From a bacterium (lineage in GTDB: Bacteria > Zhuqueibacterota > QNDG01 > JAFGCO01): a stretch of 64,000 bases of DNA. The notes below the pieces were generated by a model, which ran no database searches, had not been told where the DNA came from, and saw nothing but the letters and a program-made list of their open reading frames with translations. The stretch covers positions 150,985 through 214,984 of the forward strand of contig JAFGCO010000056.1 in the NCBI GenBank assembly GCA_016932575.1. The letters are read 5' to 3'. The position numbers and the translations under genes are program-made. The first letter of the stretch is position 1. Each line of letters begins with the position of its first letter. This document shows, in pieces, positions 35,808 through 44,448 of this stretch.

Positions 35808-37145
35808 TCACACCTCTTTCTCTGTCCATGTGCCTCTCAGAAACCAGCCCAAAAGCAGAATACCTTTGATAAATGTGGTAAAGCTGATAAAAAACCAGAT
35901 GATTTCCGTACCGAAGCCGAAATGAACGCCGAGCAGCCAAGCACCGGGCACACGCAGAAACGTCACTGGAATCGCAATGAGCATAGGCGGCTTGGTATGG
36001 CCAGAACCTGAAAAAGCACCCTCAAGAATAATTTCCAGAGCCAGAAACGTTTCAAATACAGCAATCCATTTCAAATAACGGATACCATGATAAATCACTT
36101 CCAAATCTGTAATGAAAAACCTGTACAAAAATTCAGGGAAAAAATAAAATATAAGGGATATAAAAAAAAGAATGCACGCAGCGATTTTCAAGGAAAGAAA
36201 TACCGCAGATTTGGCCCGTTCAGGTTTACCTGCACCCAGGTTCTGTCCGACAATTGTTGAAACAGCTACTGAAAATCCCCATGCAATAAAAAAAGGCAAT
36301 GTCTCAATACGATGACCGATACCCAATGCAGCCAGAGGTTTGCTGCCGAAATGCGAGATAATGCCCGATAAAATAAGATAAATCACAGAAAATGCCACAC
36401 CGTTAAATGCAATCGGCGCGCCTATGCGCGCCATAGAGAAAAATGTGCGTTTTAAAAAGTTTCTGGAATGATGTAGCCGGCAATTCCTGATTGCAGGCAA
36501 AAAGCGTGGAACTGAAAGCAATAACCAGATGCTGGCAACGATATGCGAAATCACCGTAGCGATAGCAGCTCCCCTCAGACCCATTTTAAAAACAAAAATA
36601 AAAACGGGATCGAGTAAAATGTTTAAAACCAGCGACAAACCAACCACAATCATGGGCGTTTTTGTATTTCCCAAACCCCTGATGACATGTTCGAGACTGG
36701 TTGTCAGATACAAACTAATCAATCCGATGACCATAATTCGCACATAATCTCCGGCCAGTTTTGCTACAGCGGGATCCAAATTGAGCCAGAGAAACACCCG
36801 GTGCGATACAGGCAAGGTCACCATCATAATGAACAAAGTAAACACGCCGGTGCCCGCCAGACCGTCCACAATAGTCTGGATAGCACGGTTCTGGTCTCCT
36901 TCACCAATGCGTCTTGATACCATTGCCAGAATGCCTGTGGCCACGGTTTGCGCCAGCGCACGAAGCATCCAGACAAAAAAGCTGGCTGCACCTAAAGCAG
37001 CCACGGCATCTGCACCTAACCGCCCAATCCAAAACATATCGGCAATTTCAAACACCACGATAAACAGTCCGGATCCGATAGACGGCAGTGTCAGTGAAAG
37101 GATGATCTTGAAAAGGGGCTGCTGTATTAAACGGTTCTGCATCAT
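35808..37145 (-). CDS. MATE family efflux transporter
   Basis: About 445 residues from the first of two adjacent ATGs (37145); a longer frame adds 14 residues without support and no start has a good ribosome site. Twelve hydrophobic segments in two related halves. Motifs: LTLPSIGSGLFIVVFEIADMFWIGRLGADAVAALG, a typical MATE helix 1-2, RRIGEGDQNRA, and the second-half GIGHRIETLPFFIAWGFSVAVSTIVGQNLGAGKPERA. It exports cationic compounds or drugs using Na+ or H+ gradients. An ArsR-type regulator lies upstream in the same direction, but 383 bp away. Confidence 0.92.
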   Translation of the reverse strand: MMQNRLIQQPLFKIILSLTLPSIGSGLFIVVFEIADMFWIGRLGADAVAALGAASFFVWMLRALAQTVATGILAMVSRRIGEGDQNRAIQTIVDGLAGTGVFTLFIMMVTLPVSHRVFLWLNLDPAVAKLAGDYVRIMVIGLISLYLTTSLEHVIRGLGNTKTPMIVVGLSLVLNILLDPVFIFVFKMGLRGAAIATVISHIVASIWLLLSVPRFLPAIRNCRLHHSRNFLKRTFFSMARIGAPIAFNGVAFSVIYLILSGIISHFGSKPLAALGIGHRIETLPFFIAWGFSVAVSTIVGQNLGAGKPERAKSAVFLSLKIAACILFFISLIFYFFPEFLYRFFITDLEVIYHGIRYLKWIAVFETFLALEIILEGAFSGSGHTKPPMLIAIPVTFLRVPGAWLLGVHFGFGTEIIWFFISFTTFIKGILLLGWFLRGTWTEKEV

Positions 37146-37528
37146 TCTGCTTTTATATGGCTTGGTTCTTAATGATAGGTTTATCAATACACGCCAACAT
37201 ATCGGTATTCCCTTGTTGTTAATCAGGTTATATTATATTAATACCAGTCAGACTTAATACTACAGCACGAATTAAAACTGGATTTCGCCTATGCCATCCA
37301 TTATCTTTAAATTCATGAACATGCCAATCGTAAAAACCTGGCATTCGAAATATAAATCCTGCAAGCCAAATATACAATATGATTCATATTCATGAAAATC
37401 CGGATTCATTATCCGAGTAAAGTATTTGGAAAAAAGGAATGAATAAATATTAAAATATAATTGAGAAATATAAAATTCTGGTATAAAAAAATACACCGCT
37501 AAATGATGTGATTTTTCAATGGAAAAAT
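37146..37528. other. Gap upstream of the MATE gene
   Basis: 383 AT-rich bases between the ArsR-type gene and the MATE gene, both on the minus strand. I see no recognisable gene or strong hairpin; it should hold the MATE promoter. A 74-codon minus frame inside it (37272-37496) is aromatic-rich and has no family likeness. Confidence 0.4.
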
Positions 37529-37822
37529 TTAGAGTATATTTTTAAATGCTGATAATATTTGAGGAAATCTTTTATCAATCAGCCTGTAATACATCTGTGT
37601 ACCATCTCGTCGGCATTCGAGATAGCCTGTTGTTTTCAAATATTTCAATTGTTGTGATATATAAGATTGCTTGGCACCCAGCAATTCCTGGATGTCACCG
37701 ACTTTTTTTTCACCCTGATTCAAAATGCACAAAATTTTCAAGCGTGTTGTATTTGAAACAACTTTAAGAAAAGGGATAATCTGTTCGCATTCCTGAATCG
37801 CATTTTGAATCGCTGAATCCAT
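37529..37822 (-). CDS. ArsR-family winged-helix regulator
   Basis: 97 residues, normal for ArsR/SmtB. FLKVVSNTTRLKILCILNQGEKKVGDIQELLGAKQSYISQQLKYLKTTGYLECRRDGTQMYYRL covers the whole winged helix, with the recognition helix at QSYISQQLKYLK. No metal-binding Cys pair (the ELCVCDL type) is present, so it may respond to something other than arsenic. The target could be itself or the MATE transporter. Confidence 0.9.
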   Translation of the reverse strand: MDSAIQNAIQECEQIIPFLKVVSNTTRLKILCILNQGEKKVGDIQELLGAKQSYISQQLKYLKTTGYLECRRDGTQMYYRLIDKRFPQILSAFKNIL

Positions 37823-37913
37823 TAAACCTCCAATTGAAATAATGAATATCCTGATAATACCTGATAAATATATGCTTTTACTAAAACGTTGTCAAGCAAA
37901 AATTACAGACCTG

Positions 37914-38681
37914 TTATTTTTCGGTTTGCCAATCTTGATTTTCCAAAAGCTGTTCTTCGGGTGTGCCAGAAAAATATTTTGCAGGAGATCCGATAACAAT
38001 CTCTTTCCCATTTACATTATGCGTTACTACGGCACCAGCGCCTACAACGCCATCAGGCCCTATCTCTTTACCCGGCAGTATAGTGGCGTTGGCTCCTATA
38101 CGTCCGCCACGCCGGATGGTCACGCCCTTAAAATGTTTAAAGCGCTCTTCGGTACGTCCTAAAAAATTATCATTGGTTGTAGTCACCATGGGTGCAACAA
38201 AACAGAAGTCTTCCACATTGGAATAAGCGGTAATGTAACACCCGGTTTCCAGTTTGCATTTTTTTCCGATTGTCGTCAAATTTTCAACGGTTACCAGTCT
38301 GCCAACAATTGTATATGCCCCAATAGTCACATGCTCACGGATAGCCGCACCATCAGCAATCAGCACATCTTCACCGATTTCCGATCCCGAGTAAATCACA
38401 ACTTGCGCCCCAATCAGGCAATTGGACTCAATCCTGGCCGGCTTTAACAATTCGCGATCTTGAAATATGGATCGTTTTGAACGCATTGGCTGTTTTCCGA
38501 TCACTGTGTGATCGTCAATACGGACATCATTGCCAATAACAGTGCCCTCATGAATCACAACATGAGATCCGATCTTACACCGGTCTCCGATTCTGACCTT
38601 CTTGCCAATCACAGAAAATTGCCCGATATCTGTGTTTTTGCCGATACGGGCTGTTGAGTCTATTGCCCTGTAATCTGTCAT
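37914..38681 (-). CDS. Left-handed beta-helix (hexapeptide-repeat) acyltransferase
   Basis: 255 residues built almost wholly of hexapeptide repeats ([LIV]-G-x4), for example ARIGKN TDIGQF SVIGKK VRIGDR at the start, with a break near KQPMRSKRSIFQD and the usual C-terminal close VVGAGAVVTHNVNGKEIVIGSPAKYFSG. The family transfers acetyl or acyl groups to sugars (LpxA, LpxD, WbpD types). The C-terminal pattern favours a sugar O- or N-acetyltransferase over LpxA. Substrate unknown. It is divergent from the large T9SS gene. Confidence 0.87.
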   Translation of the reverse strand: MTDYRAIDSTARIGKNTDIGQFSVIGKKVRIGDRCKIGSHVVIHEGTVIGNDVRIDDHTVIGKQPMRSKRSIFQDRELLKPARIESNCLIGAQVVIYSGSEIGEDVLIADGAAIREHVTIGAYTIVGRLVTVENLTTIGKKCKLETGCYITAYSNVEDFCFVAPMVTTTNDNFLGRTEERFKHFKGVTIRRGGRIGANATILPGKEIGPDGVVGAGAVVTHNVNGKEIVIGSPAKYFSGTPEEQLLENQDWQTEK

Positions 38682-38856
38682 GTTTATCCTCGTATTGATG
38701 TTTCTGATGTTCGCATAAATGCGTTTATGTTATGACCGGCTGCACCTTAAAAACAGGGTTTGTATTTTATTGCTGGAATAACATAGGAAATGTTATGCAG
38801 AATGTCAAGATCGCAAATAACAATATTATTTATTTGACAGCCGGTATATTCTTTGC

Positions 38857-38885
38857 TTGACTCTTTCCTCAATCAGATGTAAAAT
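38857..38885 (+). promoter_or_regulatory. Promoter of the T9SS-cargo gene
   Basis: TTGACT (38857-38862), 17 bp, then TAAAAT (38880-38885), 28 bp before the ATG. GAGGTG lies five bases before the start codon. Both boxes are near consensus with ideal spacing. Confidence 0.65.
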
Positions 38886-38913
38886 ACTGATAAATAATCC
38901 ATGAGGTGAAATC

Positions 38914-41895
38914 ATGAAATCCAAAATACCTAACCTATTTATTCTTATTGTTCTGGTAATGTGTATTCATTATCCAGCTTCAGTATTGGCCATTTCTCGT
39001 ATCCATGATCCCATCGTTATTCGGGGGGAGGATATTCCTGCTTTTCTTGACAATCCTGTTGAGGAGATCCGTATATTCCGATATATTGAAACACATCAAT
39101 GGGAACCGATATTATTTCAGGTGGATGAGCTGGATGGATCGGATGTCTATTATGGAGAAAAAAACAACCATCTGGATGGAACAGACGAAATTGTATTTTT
39201 AGCCAGAGACCTGGGAGAAAAGGCGCCCGAACAATTTTGGCCTTCAGATCTTTTGGCGCAACATCAAAACCGATATGAGATTCTGGTGGCCGATCCTGTG
39301 AATACAGACGAAACAGGCTATGCGTATATTTTTCTATCCAATTCTTTAGAAACCCTGAATGACAGTTATTTTAATATCAATCAGGATGAAGACTGGGTAA
39401 AAACACCGACGTATACAGTCTGGCATGACACGCACGGCTTTCAGGGAGGTCTTTTTTTACATCGCGCTGCCGGCGGAGACAGCATTAATATTATCGAACG
39501 TCAGAAATTGCGTGTAATAGCTAAAATATCGAGTGATGAATTTGCGATCAAGGAAGAGCAGGATGGCAAAATTAGCATATTTAATGGACTGGGATCCATC
39601 GATGCTTATGTGGGACCCAGGGATATTCAATATATATCCGGAGGCACAGTTCGTTTGCATCGATACCTTGAGCTTGAATATCGATTCAAAGGAAAGGTTC
39701 TTACCTATAATCTCGATCATCAGGGATCCTATAAATTTTTAACAACTTTTTATCCTACCTTTGCGGAATGGAAGTCCGGCGAACTGGAAATCAAGGAAAT
39801 TTCCAGTGTGGATATAAGAAAAGTCAGAATCACAACAGATTTAGGTCCCAACGCGTTGGGCATGAAATTTTTTAATCAATATAACAATGATCCTCCATTA
39901 CGCATCGATCAAACCAATGACTCATACGATGATACGATTCCCTGGCCGGGAAACAGCTGGTATATGATCGTCGCCAATCCGGAGGATCCGGATAAACTCG
40001 TGAATCAGGCCACATTGCTGACAATAACAAAAATTCCCTCTGTTCCCCGGAACAGCAACGGCAGTTTGTATTTTAAAGATACGGACAGCAAAGTGAAATA
40101 TGATACAGGCGACAAAGAATCCTGGGGAGATACAGGATTCCAGATGAGCGGAAACAGCCTGAAAGGCACCATCGATTTTTACACTGCCTCATATTATCTG
40201 CCTGAAAATCTCTCATACACCCAGGGCGAAAATCTTGCCTCCCTGCATTTAAATCCTCTACAATTGAATATAACACCCCAGGTAAAGACGTATCGTTTGT
40301 TTGTCAATTTCAATCCGTCCTCCGGTGGAAAAGCAGACATATCACCAGAACTAGCAAATCATCCTGCTTATTCTTTGATCACCGTAACTGCAGTGCCATA
40401 TCCCGGATATGATTTTATCGGCTGGACAGGGCAAATAGAATCTGATGAAAATCCGCTGAGTTTTGAAATTGAAGACAACACGACACTGATTGCTCACTTT
40501 GAACCTATCATGCATGACATCACAATCTCATCGGATCCTCAGGGCCTGAGTTTTACAGCAGATGAAACGTTGTTTTCCACACCCGAAACTTTTTCCTGGC
40601 AGGAATCGACCATGCATAGCATTCAGATCGATTCGATTATTGAAGAGAACTCATCATACCGGCTGGCTTTTCTTTCCTGGGATCCTGTCAACACTCGGAA
40701 TTTTCAATTCACAGTCGATACTGACAGCCAGTTCACAGCTTCTTATTTTGGACAGTACAAATTAACGGCCGAATCAGAAGACATCTTAACGGGGCAGGTC
40801 TCGCTGTCATCTCAGGATTCATGGTTTAATCAGGGGACATCTGCCGTTTGCCTGGCTATTCCGGCCCCCGATTACCGTTTCAGCCATTGGTCAGGGGATA
40901 CGACTTCTAACCTGCCCGAACTGACACTCACAATGGATCAATCCTGGTCTGTGACCGCCCATTTCATCAATGCGCCTCCGATTATCATAGCAGCAGATAC
41001 ATCCGTGGCTGAAGACGATACTCTGAAGCTGACGTGCTCAGATATTGAAAGATGGGTTCAGGATGATAACACACCGGTTTCATCACTTAAGTTTTCATTC
41101 ACCGAACCGGAATATTTGACAGCCAAATATGATTCTGCCACCTGTATCTTGAATATCACACCTGCACTTCATTGGTCTGGGAAGGATACCGTATGGATTA
41201 CAGCCGCTGATCCTCTGGGGGCCTCAACAACAGCACCGATGACCATCACGGTTAATCCCGTGCCTGATCCTCCCTCTTCATTCGCTTTGCTGAAACCTGA
41301 AAATGAAACCGGAATGACAGAATGGCCGACGACCATTGAATTTACCTGGTGTGCCGCGGTTGATCCTGATCCAAATGATACATTGACTTATATTTTTGAA
41401 CTGGATTCATCACACACTTTCCAAAGTCCGGTTAAAATTCATATAGAGAATATTCAGTGGATGCAATACATTCTTCTCTGGCCTGACTATCTTGGGGACA
41501 ATACATATTATTGGCGTGTACTCGCAAAAGACAAATCCGGATTAGTCTCACTATGCGAATCACCCTTTTCATTCGGTTTAACCACGAATGTCGTTGCATC
41601 ATCCCAGGCTGTCCCAAAAGATTTCCTGCTGGAACAGAATTATCCAAATCCATTTAACAGCAGCACGACAATTCGATATGGTTTGCCCAGGAATGAACAG
41701 GTGACCCTCGTTGTTTTCAATAGCTACGGACAAATGGTGAAAACATTATTTAAAGGCAACCAGAAGGCAGGATACCATACTGTTCTCTGGCATGGCTGTG
41801 ACGACCGGGGAGGAACTGTATCAAGTGGAATGTATATGATTGTACTCCAAAGTGAAAATAGAAAGTGGGTAAAAAAAGTATTGCTCCTTCAATGA
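38914..41895 (+). CDS. Large secreted protein with repeat domains and a T9SS sorting domain
   Basis: 993 residues. A signal peptide (FILIVLVMCIHYPASVLA) is followed by a ~450-residue N-terminal region I do not recognise (RYIETHQWEPILFQVDELDG...). Next come two or three InlB/'bacterial repeat' beta-modules, each with a GYDFIGWTG..., LAFLSWDP... or YRFSHWSGD... core and a ...TAHF end (about 465-690). A cadherin-like Ig module (VAEDDTLKLTCSDI... SGKDTVWITAADPLGA) and a fibronectin-like segment follow. The last ~85 residues are a type A sorting domain, NYPNPFNSSTTIRYGLP through SGMYMIVLQS. It is probably anchored or released at the surface by T9SS. Confidence 0.88.
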   Translation: MKSKIPNLFILIVLVMCIHYPASVLAISRIHDPIVIRGEDIPAFLDNPVEEIRIFRYIETHQWEPILFQVDELDGSDVYYGEKNNHLDGTDEIVFLARDLGEKAPEQFWPSDLLAQHQNRYEILVADPVNTDETGYAYIFLSNSLETLNDSYFNINQDEDWVKTPTYTVWHDTHGFQGGLFLHRAAGGDSINIIERQKLRVIAKISSDEFAIKEEQDGKISIFNGLGSIDAYVGPRDIQYISGGTVRLHRYLELEYRFKGKVLTYNLDHQGSYKFLTTFYPTFAEWKSGELEIKEISSVDIRKVRITTDLGPNALGMKFFNQYNNDPPLRIDQTNDSYDDTIPWPGNSWYMIVANPEDPDKLVNQATLLTITKIPSVPRNSNGSLYFKDTDSKVKYDTGDKESWGDTGFQMSGNSLKGTIDFYTASYYLPENLSYTQGENLASLHLNPLQLNITPQVKTYRLFVNFNPSSGGKADISPELANHPAYSLITVTAVPYPGYDFIGWTGQIESDENPLSFEIEDNTTLIAHFEPIMHDITISSDPQGLSFTADETLFSTPETFSWQESTMHSIQIDSIIEENSSYRLAFLSWDPVNTRNFQFTVDTDSQFTASYFGQYKLTAESEDILTGQVSLSSQDSWFNQGTSAVCLAIPAPDYRFSHWSGDTTSNLPELTLTMDQSWSVTAHFINAPPIIIAADTSVAEDDTLKLTCSDIERWVQDDNTPVSSLKFSFTEPEYLTAKYDSATCILNITPALHWSGKDTVWITAADPLGASTTAPMTITVNPVPDPPSSFALLKPENETGMTEWPTTIEFTWCAAVDPDPNDTLTYIFELDSSHTFQSPVKIHIENIQWMQYILLWPDYLGDNTYYWRVLAKDKSGLVSLCESPFSFGLTTNVVASSQAVPKDFLLEQNYPNPFNSSTTIRYGLPRNEQVTLVVFNSYGQMVKTLFKGNQKAGYHTVLWHGCDDRGGTVSSGMYMIVLQSENRKWVKKVLLLQ

Positions 41896-41925
41896 ACAGA
41901 GCATTTTCAAATATTAGTGAGATTT

Positions 41926-41962
41926 AAAAAGCCGAAGGCAATTCAGCGCCTTCGGCCTTTTT
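41926..41962 (+). terminator. Strong bidirectional terminator
   Basis: AAAAA-GCCGAAGGC, an eight-base loop, GCCTTCGGC and a T-run: a perfect 9-bp GC-rich stem with A and T tracts. It ends the T9SS-cargo gene and, on the other strand, can end the signalling cluster transcript 100 bp past the 42063 stop. Confidence 0.92.
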
Positions 41963-42062
41963 CATCAATTTAACTGCCTATTCGACATAAAATTCAAATA
42001 AACCGTAAAGCCATGATATCTGAGTATTTATCATACCAACAGATAAATAAAAAAAATATGTA

Positions 42063-42452
42063 TTAACTCTCAGGATGAAACTTTCCCATGGCTTTCAGTG
42101 CGCGATTAATTTTTTCCAGCAGTTCTTCAGTTGTAAAAGGTTTCGCGATAAAATCAGCAGCTCCCATTTCACGAACCGTAGCTTCGACTTCCTTTCCAGG
42201 ATATGCCGTTATGAAAATCACCGGTATTCTTTCTGTTGTAGAATACATTTTCAAACAATCGAAAGCTTTCACACCTCCAATTTTAGGCATCCGGATATCC
42301 ATTAAAATCAAATCAGGCTGTTCAGCATAAGCCATTTTAATAGCCTGATTGCAATCAGACACTTCAATGGTTTCCATGCCATTGGCCCGCAACCGTGATC
42401 CAATCAACATCAGAATATCGGCATCATCATCAGCAATCAGTATTTTCGGCAT
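42063..42452 (-). CDS. Single-domain response regulator
   Basis: 129 residues, only a receiver domain. Acidic pocket Asp8-Asp9, phospho-acceptor Asp52 (LILMDIRMP), Thr82 (FITAYP) and Lys104 (IAKPF) are all present. With no output domain it would act by protein contact or as a phosphorelay member. It follows the hybrid kinase by 41 bp and is the last gene of the signalling cluster. Confidence 0.93.
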   Translation of the reverse strand: MPKILIADDDADILMLIGSRLRANGMETIEVSDCNQAIKMAYAEQPDLILMDIRMPKIGGVKAFDCLKMYSTTERIPVIFITAYPGKEVEATVREMGAADFIAKPFTTEELLEKINRALKAMGKFHPES

Positions 42453-42493
42453 AATATCACCTCACAGATTATGAAATAAACCCCCAAGTAAAT

Positions 42494-44287
42494 TTATATT
42501 AAAAAATAAACCATTTTTCTTAAAAGTTCCGGCTGTACAGGTTTATTAATCGTAAGTATTGCCCGATGACTAATATAATCAAATAATCGTCCCATTTCAA
42601 CTTCATAACCAGACATAATCAAAACAGGCATGTCTTTCGTTTTATAGCTCTCTTTCAATCGCCCGATAACTTCATAACCGCTCATGCCCGGCATTTTCAT
42701 ATCCAGTATCAAAAGATCCGGAACCCTGTTCTGATTCTGTATGTAGTCAAAAACTCCCTGACCGCTATTGGCCACATCAACATGCTGATATCCGAAGTGT
42801 TCCAGCAGTATTTGGACCTGCTCCGTCAATTCAACAATATCGTCGACCACAAGAATGTACTTTTCCATGCGTTCCCGGGTTTCTGAAATTTTCTGTTCGC
42901 TGCATTTTTCCCAAAGATTTTCTGATATTTGCCCATCCGAAGGGTACATGACCTTCCCATAAGAAAAATCGATTTCAGCATCTGCAACGTCAAAATAAAT
43001 TTCTTTAATGATTCTGAATAATTTCGTTTTAAACTGCGTTTTGTTCTCCGGGTAGTCTTCGGCAAAAGCGACAATCTCATCGGGTTCAACGAATACAGGA
43101 CAAACCTGTTTTCCCAGGTTCTTTAATCTGGATTCAATCTTTCTCCCCGCTTCCTGTATTTCACTTTTTTTCACCAGAGGGATAATAGAATCCAAATCAT
43201 TAATATGGACATGATACAACATAAAATTTTCATTTGATTCTTTCAATCTTTCATCAATAAAATCCTGTACCACCAATGAGGATGAATACTGGGGAAGCGC
43301 AAATGTAAATATACTCCCCTTACCTGTTTCACTATCAGCTTTAATCGTACCCCGATGAAGCTCTACAATCTTCTTAGATATTGCCAGACCCAATCCTGAA
43401 CCGGTTTCGCCAGGTCGCGTACTTTTTTCAAACTCCTTAAATTTATCAAAGATCAACGGCAATTCTTCTTTTGAGATACCTTCTCCGGTATCGGAAACCG
43501 AACAGGAGTAACTTCCATTTTCCTTGGTCATTGCAACCTGAATTTTTCCTTTCAGAGTAAATTTTGTCGCATTGCCCAGAAGGTTGTTCATAACCTGAAC
43601 AATCCTGTCACGATCCACAAATACATGAAACACCTTTTCCGGGACTGAAATCTCAAAGTCCAATTCCCGTTTTTTAAGGACCGGCATAAATACTTCCGAG
43701 GACGAACGCACAATTTCAACAAGGTCATCCTTGCATTTCTGCAGTTGAATTTTCCCGGCTTCCATCTTTGAGATATCCAGCAACTCGTTGACAATTTTTC
43801 TCAAACGATCAATATTTTTAATACAGATTGAAAGATATTTCTGCTGATTTTCATTGACATCTCCCAATATGCCATCATATACCTGTGAAATGGACTCCCG
43901 CATGGATGTGAGCGGCGTTCGCAGTTCATGAGAAACATTGCTCACAAATTCATCTTTCAATCGGTCATATATCACCCGCTCCGTAATATCTCTAATAGTA
44001 ATAAGATAAGCCTCGGCATTTTCCCAAAATATATCGACGACCTGAATTTCACCTGTACCCGGCTCACCATTATTTCGGATGAGATTCATTTCAATGGCAT
44101 CATCACGCTTGATAGGATGCGGAAAAGGCGTATCCAAAAGTGCATCCGGCTTCTTATTTAAAAATATCGAAGCAGCCGGATTCACGAAACGGATCATACT
44201 TTTTTTATCCACGATTAAAAAGCCATCTTTGCTGTTTTCAACAATGGCTTGGAATCCCGATGTATTATTCATCCTTTGAGTGACCAT
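42494..44287 (-). CDS. Hybrid sensor histidine kinase with PAS, degenerate GGDEF and C-terminal receiver
   Basis: 597 residues, no membrane helix. Order: PAS (about 10-105), HisKA with VSNVSHELRTPLTSM, HATPase with MNNLLGNATKFT, VSDTGEGIS and GSGLGLAISKKIVELHRG (to ~325), then a ~120-residue middle domain, then a receiver (KYILVVDDIVELTEQ, LLILDMKMPGMSGYEV, NKPVQ). The middle part (HINDLDSIIPLVKKSEIQEAG... PVFVEPDEIVAFAED... IDFSYGKVMYPSDGQIS) follows the pattern of a GGDEF domain, but the signature is EPDEI, so it cannot be a normal diguanylate cyclase. It may bind a nucleotide or only serve as scaffold. Confidence 0.88.
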   Translation of the reverse strand: MVTQRMNNTSGFQAIVENSKDGFLIVDKKSMIRFVNPAASIFLNKKPDALLDTPFPHPIKRDDAIEMNLIRNNGEPGTGEIQVVDIFWENAEAYLITIRDITERVIYDRLKDEFVSNVSHELRTPLTSMRESISQVYDGILGDVNENQQKYLSICIKNIDRLRKIVNELLDISKMEAGKIQLQKCKDDLVEIVRSSSEVFMPVLKKRELDFEISVPEKVFHVFVDRDRIVQVMNNLLGNATKFTLKGKIQVAMTKENGSYSCSVSDTGEGISKEELPLIFDKFKEFEKSTRPGETGSGLGLAISKKIVELHRGTIKADSETGKGSIFTFALPQYSSSLVVQDFIDERLKESNENFMLYHVHINDLDSIIPLVKKSEIQEAGRKIESRLKNLGKQVCPVFVEPDEIVAFAEDYPENKTQFKTKLFRIIKEIYFDVADAEIDFSYGKVMYPSDGQISENLWEKCSEQKISETRERMEKYILVVDDIVELTEQVQILLEHFGYQHVDVANSGQGVFDYIQNQNRVPDLLILDMKMPGMSGYEVIGRLKESYKTKDMPVLIMSGYEVEMGRLFDYISHRAILTINKPVQPELLRKMVYFLI

Positions 44288-44448
44288 CGTTTCATCCGCC
44301 CTTATATTTTATAATGTATTGATAATTGCCTGACCGCATTTATGAGTATGACATGGATGCATCTTTTTTATTGTGGCCCGAATTCTGATAAAAACTTTTA
44401 TAATAATTCATTTGAATGAAAAGTCTCTTTTATCACAACTTTAAAATT

